From: Bacteroidales bacterium
GTDB taxonomy: Bacteria > Bacteroidota > Bacteroidia > Bacteroidales > ML635J-15
Length of the DNA stretch: 17,332 nucleotides
Assembly: GCA_017997855.1 (NCBI GenBank)
Contig: JAGOEF010000012.1
Span: 1 to 17,332, forward strand
Direction of reading: 5' to 3'
Every line of letters starts with the position of its first letter. Position 1 is the first letter of the stretch. Positions 10,148-15,284 of this stretch are shown in pieces. The position numbers were made by a program, and so were the translations under genes. The notes below the pieces were generated by a model. The model made no database searches and was not told the origin of the DNA. It was given only the letters and a program-made list of their open reading frames with translations.

Positions 10148-10837
10148 ATGGCGAAGTTTTGGCTTTTAATTCTAGTGATGCCGCTAATTTTTACCGGTAC
10201 ACTGAGTGCACAGAAGAAGTTTTGTTTTATTGTGTTTGATGGCGAAAGCGGACTGGTTATTAACGATGCCACGGTGCAGGTAACGGGTAAACGCAACAAA
10301 CTGCTAATGCCTGAGCAGGGTGTATTTTCCACACGACGTATTTCTGCGCGTGACGAAATTCATGTCACGAGAAATGACTTCATTACTAAGAGCCTCAAAC
10401 GCATTGATTTGGCGAAAAGGGGTGATACGCTGCGGGTATATCTGATACCTAACGAGATGGAAATGCTGAAACGCTTCGATTCGGTTCGGAATGTCATACT
10501 GGCCTCACCGCTGAGCGATACACTATATACTGAGAGCATGCAATCGCTTGATGCGCTGGTGCTTTCGCAGATTGATTTCTGTCCGGCGTTGGTGTATCAT
10601 GGCAGTGAGAGCCTGTGCAGCTGGGGACGCAGCTTTTCAATGTTTTTTATTTTTTCGATCGAAAACGACGGAAGCCTCAGGGCAAAGAAGTTTATCCCGC
10701 CGCAAGCCCGTAATTATGTGGTCGAAAAGTATTTCGAGAACCTGATACTCAGTTTTCCGGTTGTTGTTTTAAGCGAAAAGCCTTCCCGGTCCAATTCAAA
10801 GTCGGTGTCGGTACCGGTAACAGTGCGGTTTAGGTAA
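10148..10837 (+). CDS. Exported hypothetical protein, possibly with a TonB C-terminal-like fold
   Basis: This 229-residue protein has a clear signal peptide (MAKFWLLILVMPLIFTGTLSAQ), so it is periplasmic or outer-membrane associated. Residues ~24-105 look like a small beta-sandwich of the carboxypeptidase-regulatory kind (FDGESGLVINDATVQVTG, then DTLRVYLIP). Residues ~165-229 (FFIFSIENDGSLRAKKF ... FPVVVLSEKP ... VSVPVTVRF) have the spacing of a TonB C-terminal domain, but the match is weak. No transmembrane anchor follows the signal peptide, so it is not a canonical TonB. It starts 57 bases after the lipoprotein and may belong to the same transcript. Function is not known. Confidence 0.75.
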   Translation: MAKFWLLILVMPLIFTGTLSAQKKFCFIVFDGESGLVINDATVQVTGKRNKLLMPEQGVFSTRRISARDEIHVTRNDFITKSLKRIDLAKRGDTLRVYLIPNEMEMLKRFDSVRNVILASPLSDTLYTESMQSLDALVLSQIDFCPALVYHGSESLCSWGRSFSMFFIFSIENDGSLRAKKFIPPQARNYVVEKYFENLILSFPVVVLSEKPSRSNSKSVSVPVTVRFR

Positions 10838-11035
10838 GGCAGGGTTTCCTGATACACAAAACCTTCAACGATTTGGTGGCATTTGAGTCAGGTGTTCAAA
10901 TTGTTCAACATTTAAAACCGTGTCATCTTCGCATGGTATGTATGTGGAATGTTGCTTTGTACGAAAATTCACAGTCACTTTTCTGATAAAAACAGTGTTA
11001 ACAATCATGAATCCGATTTTTGATGTTATAATTGT

Positions 11036-12268
11036 ATGATGATTATCAGAAATATTATTGGTTATTTCAAGTTCCCGAAAGCCACATTATGGATTTTTGG
11101 CTTGATGCTGCTGTTAATTCTTTCGCGTTTTGCCATGCTGAATGTGCAAAACTGGAATAGCGGATATATCAGCAACGGAATGCCCGGGGTGAAACTGGCC
11201 ATCGACAGCGAACGCTATATATCGGCTGCCGAAAACATGAGTAAGGGTGTTGCGCTGCAGGGACGTGAGTATCAGTTTGCCGGATATATCGGTCTGCTTG
11301 CCATAATTAAAACCTTGAACCTGAGCCTCAATTGGGTGGTTGTAGTGCAGCTTTTCGTGGCCCTTGCTGCCGGAATGGCACTCTTCGATTCGGTGCGGGT
11401 AATCACTGAAAACCGGTGGGCAGCCCTAATGGCATCGGGTTTGTATTTGTGTAACCCGTTTCTGGTCTGCTGGCACCAGTACGTAATGACTGAGTCGCTG
11501 TATACATCGCTGGTGATACTGGTGTCGTGGGCTTTGCTTCGTTTATTGAACAAGCCGCGTCCTGTTTTTTATATTGCTTCTGCGGTTTTTGTTGTTTTTG
11601 CCCTGCTGATACGCCCCAATGGATGGATATTGTTACCCGTGGCAGCCATAGCAATGTTATATAGCCTCAGGCTTTCGCGCAGGATGTTCGGGTTGCTTTC
11701 GTCTGTGGTTGTGCTCATGTTTTTTTCTGCCATGGGTCTGGTGAATGTGTTTAATAAATCGGTGATGATTACTTCGCCGGTAGCCAACCTGCAGCGCGGA
11801 CTTACGGTATGGGGGCATCCGGAGCTTTCGCTCATCATGCCGCAGGAGCCTGCTTTCGACACGAGCCGTATGGCCGGTGCCGTCAGGTATGTGGCGAAGC
11901 ATCCCTTACACAGCGCCAGACTCGGTGCCGTCAGGGCAGGATATTCGCTGATTCACATCCGGCCATATCATACGGTAAACTATAAATGGCACCTGTTGTT
12001 GTGGATTGTACCGGCTTACCTGCTGGCCATTGCAGGGTTGATACATTTCCGCCGCAAACCACAACTGATAGTTGTGTCGGCAGTAATTGCGGCCCACCTG
12101 CTGGTGGTAGCTGTGAGCTATGCTGAGCACGATTCGCGTTTCGATACGTATACTCTGCCGGTGTTTTATCTGTTGGCCGGACTGGGAATTGCAGCCTTAT
12201 CGGCGCGAATTTGCCGGGCGATGGGTCGCAATTGTGGCAACGACATGGTGTTTTGGCGTAAAATTTAA
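11036..12268 (+). CDS. Polytopic GT-C-type glycosyltransferase (family 39-like) membrane protein
   Basis: This 410-residue integral membrane protein has about nine or ten hydrophobic segments. After the first (residues ~17-36) comes a periplasmic-type loop with DSERYISAAENMSKG. Asp57 in this loop is placed like the catalytic acidic residue of GT-C enzymes that take sugars from polyprenyl phosphate. Further family-like motifs are MTESLY (Glu153), the LIRPNGWILLP stretch at 191-201, and YAEHDSRFDTYTLPVFYLLAG near the end, similar to dolichyl-phosphate-mannose transferase and ArnT relatives. It probably adds a sugar to a lipid or protein on the outer face of the inner membrane; donor and acceptor are unknown. 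The ATG at 11036 is followed directly by a second ATG. It is separated from its left neighbour by 198 bases and from the small lipoprotein by 56. Confidence 0.8.
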   Translation: MMIIRNIIGYFKFPKATLWIFGLMLLLILSRFAMLNVQNWNSGYISNGMPGVKLAIDSERYISAAENMSKGVALQGREYQFAGYIGLLAIIKTLNLSLNWVVVVQLFVALAAGMALFDSVRVITENRWAALMASGLYLCNPFLVCWHQYVMTESLYTSLVILVSWALLRLLNKPRPVFYIASAVFVVFALLIRPNGWILLPVAAIAMLYSLRLSRRMFGLLSSVVVLMFFSAMGLVNVFNKSVMITSPVANLQRGLTVWGHPELSLIMPQEPAFDTSRMAGAVRYVAKHPLHSARLGAVRAGYSLIHIRPYHTVNYKWHLLLWIVPAYLLAIAGLIHFRRKPQLIVVSAVIAAHLLVVAVSYAEHDSRFDTYTLPVFYLLAGLGIAALSARICRAMGRNCGNDMVFWRKI

Positions 12269-12272
12269 CAGC

Positions 12273-12301
12273 TTGCATTATCATTTTTTTTTGTATCTTC
12301 A
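12273..12301 (+). promoter_or_regulatory. Candidate promoter upstream of the KYGxP lipoprotein
   Basis: TTG at 12273-12275 and TATCTTCA at 12294-12301 are separated by 18 bases, in an AT-rich gap, with the ATG at 12325. The -7 half matches the Bacteroidota box only in its first six bases. It suggests that the lipoprotein-radical SAM pair can be transcribed apart from the glycosyltransferase. Confidence 0.35.
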
Positions 12302-12324
12302 CAGCATCATAAAAACAGCATACC

Positions 12325-12597
12325 ATGAAAAAAGCGAGAATGTTTTTTTGGTTGAAAACAGCCGGTTTACTTTCGGCGCTTGTTGTTTTATTGGCCGGAG
12401 CATCATCGTGTAAATCGAGAAGGCATGCCACCAAATACGGTCCCCCGCCAGCCGATTATAACAATACGATCACCAAATACGGAGTTCCCGCCGATATGGA
12501 CAATCAGATAGACCTGCCTCCGGTGAAGGACACGGTGAACAACACCATTACTAAATACGGAGTTCCTGTTGATAAAACAGATTACAAACCCGAATAA
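12325..12597 (+). CDS. Small lipoprotein with three KYGxP repeats (radical SAM-associated)
   Basis: This 90-residue protein has a basic N-terminus (MKKAR), a hydrophobic stretch and a lipobox GASSC with the lipidated cysteine at residue 29, leaving about 62 mature residues. The mature part is made of TKYG-started repeats at 36, 50 and 76. NNTITKYGVP occurs twice without change (46-55 and 72-81), and the first copy reads TKYGPPPADY. There is no other cysteine. The gene lies 44 bases ahead of a radical SAM/SPASM enzyme. From memory this enzyme class pairs with small lipoproteins carrying YGxPxxDY motifs, called the rSAM/lipoprotein system. Partners I recall often carry a further C-terminal domain, which is missing here. 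A modified surface peptide is the working inference; no function is established. Confidence 0.85.
   Translation: MKKARMFFWLKTAGLLSALVVLLAGASSCKSRRHATKYGPPPADYNNTITKYGVPADMDNQIDLPPVKDTVNNTITKYGVPVDKTDYKPE
12430..12594 (+). repeat. In-gene tandem repeat encoding TKYGxP units
   Basis: Three diverged copies start at 12430, 12472 and 12550. The last two share the exact 14-mer AAATACGGAGTTCC (12475-12488 and 12553-12566), and the first shares CCAAATACGG with the second (12431-12440 and 12473-12482). Neighbouring codons differ at silent positions, for example ACC against ACT for the leading threonine. The spacing is unequal (14 and 26 residues), so these are protein repeats and not a recent DNA duplication. 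Confidence 0.85.
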
Positions 12598-12641
12598 GCT
12601 GCTGCGTCCGATTTTTTAAAATTAACCGAAAAGCTGTCTTG

Positions 12642-13712
12642 ATGAAACTGCGCCGAAAACTGGCACTGCGCCTGCATTCTCACTATGTAAAAACACAGGC
12701 AAAACTGCACACGCTGAACTATTTTTTCTGGGAGTGCACAGCACAATGTAATCTGGCCTGTCTGCATTGTGGCAGCGACTGTAAGGTGCAACCCAGCATC
12801 GCAAACATGCCTGCCGAAGATTTTCTGAATGTAGCCCGGCAGGTGGCATCTCACTACGACCCGGCAGGTGTAATGGTGGTGATTACCGGTGGAGAACCAT
12901 TGATGCGAAACGATTTGCACGAGGTGGGCGCTGAACTGATGAAACTGGGTTTTGCCTGGGGGATGGTGAGCAATGGCTACCTGTTTACTCCCGAAAAATT
13001 CAGATTACTGCGCAATAATGGCTTACGTTCGGTTACCATTAGCCTCGACGGCCTGAAGGAGAGCCACGACTGGATGCGTGGAAAACAAGGTTCTTTCGAA
13101 AAGGCGATGAATGCCATCAGGATTTTGGCTGCCGAACCCGGTATGACTTACGATGTGGTTACCTGTGTGAATCAACGTAATTTCGGTGAGCTGGAGCAAA
13201 TCAGGCAGTTGCTGGCCGAAGCCGGAGTGAAGCGCTGGCGGTTGTTTATGATTGATCCCATCGGTAGAGCTGCCGAAAATAGTGAGTTGTTTCTTTCGGG
13301 TGAGCAGTTCCGCCGGTTGCTCAATTATATTGTGACCCTACGACGCGAGGGTAATATGGCGGTTTCGTATGGTTGCGATGGCTACCTGGGTGTGTACGAA
13401 ACCCATGTACGTGATGGATTTTTCTTCTGCCGGGCAGGTATTCACGTGGCTTCGGTGCTTGCAAACGGTGATATCAGCGCGTGTCCGAATATTGACCGTG
13501 GATTCGTGCAAGGTAATATTTATACCGACGATTTTATGGATGTGTGGAATACCCGTTTCCAGATTTTTAGAAACCGGACACAATTGAAACAGGGAGTTTG
13601 CAGTCATTGTAAGGAATGGAAGCATTGCTGGGGCGATGGCATGCACCTCCACCATCCGGGCGGAAAAGGACCGGTGGTGTGTTATCATCACAAACTTTCG
13701 GGAAACGGATAA
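12642..13712 (+). CDS. Radical SAM/SPASM enzyme of the rSAM/lipoprotein system
   Basis: From the ATG at 12642 the protein has 356 residues; an upstream TTG at 12639 adds only one residue and is not preferred. The radical SAM cluster motif CNLACLHC gives CX3CX2C at Cys36, Cys40 and Cys43. It is followed by GSDC, the SAM-binding ITGGEP at 81-86, MVSNG at 108-112 and SLDGL at 134-138. The C-terminal SPASM-type region has Cys263, GDISAC (Cys281), Cys320, Cys323, Cys329 and Cys347, expected to hold auxiliary iron-sulfur clusters. One canonical cysteine, three residues after Cys329, is Gly333. Overall wording (FWECTAQCNL, DVVTCVNQRNF, CRAGIHVASV, GNIYTDDFMDVWN) matches my memory of the rSAM/lipoprotein group. 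It would act in the cytoplasm, presumably on the lipoprotein precursor before export; this is inference. The next gene is convergent. Confidence 0.93.
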   Translation: MKLRRKLALRLHSHYVKTQAKLHTLNYFFWECTAQCNLACLHCGSDCKVQPSIANMPAEDFLNVARQVASHYDPAGVMVVITGGEPLMRNDLHEVGAELMKLGFAWGMVSNGYLFTPEKFRLLRNNGLRSVTISLDGLKESHDWMRGKQGSFEKAMNAIRILAAEPGMTYDVVTCVNQRNFGELEQIRQLLAEAGVKRWRLFMIDPIGRAAENSELFLSGEQFRRLLNYIVTLRREGNMAVSYGCDGYLGVYETHVRDGFFFCRAGIHVASVLANGDISACPNIDRGFVQGNIYTDDFMDVWNTRFQIFRNRTQLKQGVCSHCKEWKHCWGDGMHLHHPGGKGPVVCYHHKLSGNG

Positions 13713-13775
13713 TCAAAAACCGACATTTTGAAGCCGAAGGTTGTAAGGGCTATCACAATTTCGTAAATAACGATA

Positions 13776-15002
13776 TTAATTCTTCGTTTTGTTTTTATAC
13801 TCAAGCGGTGTGACTCCTTCGAATTTTTTGAATACCGGATAAAACACATTCCGTGATTTATATCCGCACGAAGTAGCAATACCTTCGATGGACAGGTTGT
13901 CGAAGCTGGCGTCTGTCAGCATTTTTTTTGCTTCTTCGATGCGGTAGCGGTTAACAAAATTGTAAAAATTCATATTGAAAACATCGTTGATAACAAACGA
14001 AATATAATTTTTATGAATGTGCATTTCGGTAGCCAGGTGATCGAGCGAAAGTTCCGGATTTAGGAAGAATTTGTCTTCTTCAATAAGTTTTTTTATTCTT
14101 TGCGCTACATCGTGTTTCTGGCTATCGGACAATAAGGCCTGGCGCTTCGATTTTTGTGGTGTTTCGATATCCTGAACCGGGGCACTTGTCAGGTTCCATT
14201 CTTCATTGTTTTCCGGAATATCGTACGCCGGAATATGATTCTGATGGTTAGCGGCTTCAACCGGACATGTCTTTGTTGTAATGGTCGTGTAAATATCGCG
14301 CTGACGCAGTCCCCAGATTCCGATAATAAAAATGTGCAGGCAGATAATTGAGAAGTTCATCGACTCGGTGACGTGCAGTTGAGGGAACAAGAAAATTATT
14401 ATTTGTATCGAAAAATACAATAAGTAAATTAATACAAAAGCAAAGAGCCAGTTCAGATTGATTTTTTCGGTGTAGGAATAATGTGCTACAATATTACGCC
14501 GATGTTTGATTAATCTCTTAATCATTGCGGTTGAATAGGCAATCCACTGGATGAAAACAATGACAACCGAAAGCGAATATACCGATAAAAAATTATGCAG
14601 GGAATCAATCTCGACGACCTTTTCAATGGGTTGAATAAGTAATTGCCGGTCGGTGTTTTCGAGCGAAATAAACAGAGCCAGCTGAATGGTAAAAACCACT
14701 ACTGCGGGAATAAAATGTAATAGGGTCTTAGCCTGAAACCTGAAATTCTCCTGCGACATCTTGCGGATGTAAATGTACATGAGTGGCCAGTCGCAGAGTG
14801 ATGCTCCCGAGATAATAAGATAAAAAACTATGTTTAGTCCGCTGATGCCAAAAATGTGAAAGTTGGCAAACAAAAAACTCTGAATAACAAAGTTGAGCAT
14901 GTAGAAACCCAGAATTCGGCTACTGAGACGACGTTGCGCGAAAAACATCACAGCAAACACATAGGCATGCACAATGGCTATTATGATGATTATTTTGTCC
15001 AT
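13776..15002 (-). CDS. Membrane-bound AraC-family transcriptional regulator
   Basis: Starting at the ATG at 15002 (minus strand) this has 408 residues; a TTG at 15038 would add 12 residues with no hydrophobic character and is less likely. Residues ~3-235 contain about seven hydrophobic helices (IIIIIAIVHAYVFAVMFF, YLIISG, FIPAVVVFTIQLALFI, WLFAFVLIYLLYFSIQIIIF and others). A linker (~236-295) leads to an AraC-type double helix-turn-helix at ~300-405. That region carries LSLDHLATEMHIHKNYISFVINDVFNMNFYNFVNRYRIEEAK, then GIATSCGYKSRNVFYPVFKKFEGVTPLEYK (both given here only as landmarks). This multi-TM plus AraC layout is a common Bacteroidota type thought to sense membrane or periplasmic signals. 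It converges on the radical SAM gene (63 bases between stops) and diverges from the adhesin gene. Confidence 0.92.
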   Translation of the reverse strand: MDKIIIIIAIVHAYVFAVMFFAQRRLSSRILGFYMLNFVIQSFLFANFHIFGISGLNIVFYLIISGASLCDWPLMYIYIRKMSQENFRFQAKTLLHFIPAVVVFTIQLALFISLENTDRQLLIQPIEKVVEIDSLHNFLSVYSLSVVIVFIQWIAYSTAMIKRLIKHRRNIVAHYSYTEKINLNWLFAFVLIYLLYFSIQIIIFLFPQLHVTESMNFSIICLHIFIIGIWGLRQRDIYTTITTKTCPVEAANHQNHIPAYDIPENNEEWNLTSAPVQDIETPQKSKRQALLSDSQKHDVAQRIKKLIEEDKFFLNPELSLDHLATEMHIHKNYISFVINDVFNMNFYNFVNRYRIEEAKKMLTDASFDNLSIEGIATSCGYKSRNVFYPVFKKFEGVTPLEYKNKTKN

Positions 15003-15252
15003 ACACCTGAAAAATCTGTGCAAGCTAATAAAAATCAATCGAATTTTATTGAGTTACCAATCATTTAACGACAATGTTGGCTTAATATTAAAGTTGTATT
15101 AATTGAAAAATGTCAATTTGATTTGTGCCTTTCTTCTTATAATTTGCCTTATCGTTAAAACGAGGTACTTATTATCATATATTTACACAATGTTTTTGAG
15201 AGTATGAAAAAAAACCTATGATTTAGGAATGCAGATGCTTACGTAAATGATT

Positions 15253-15260
15253 TAAATTTG
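15253..15260 (+). promoter_or_regulatory. Candidate -7 box upstream of the large adhesin gene
   Basis: TAAATTTG matches TAnnTTTG exactly, 24 bases before the ATG at 15285, inside a 282-base AT-rich divergent intergenic region. No TTG was seen at the expected -33 distance. No equivalent box was recognised on the opposite strand for the AraC gene. Confidence 0.35.
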
Positions 15261-15284
15261 TGATATTTAAACAGATAGGTATAA

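Noticed and set aside
11027..11034. TATAATTG as a -7 box for the glycosyltransferase gene
   Set aside because: It is two bases from the ATG at 11036, so transcription would begin inside the coding region.
13338..13691. Minus-strand open frame of 117 codons opposite the radical SAM gene
   Set aside because: It mirrors the conserved SPASM coding region and shows no recognisable protein features.
13713..13731. Hairpin TCAAAA/TTTTGA between the convergent radical SAM and AraC genes as a terminator
   Set aside because: Stem is only six AT-rich pairs and no T-run follows on either strand close to the stem.
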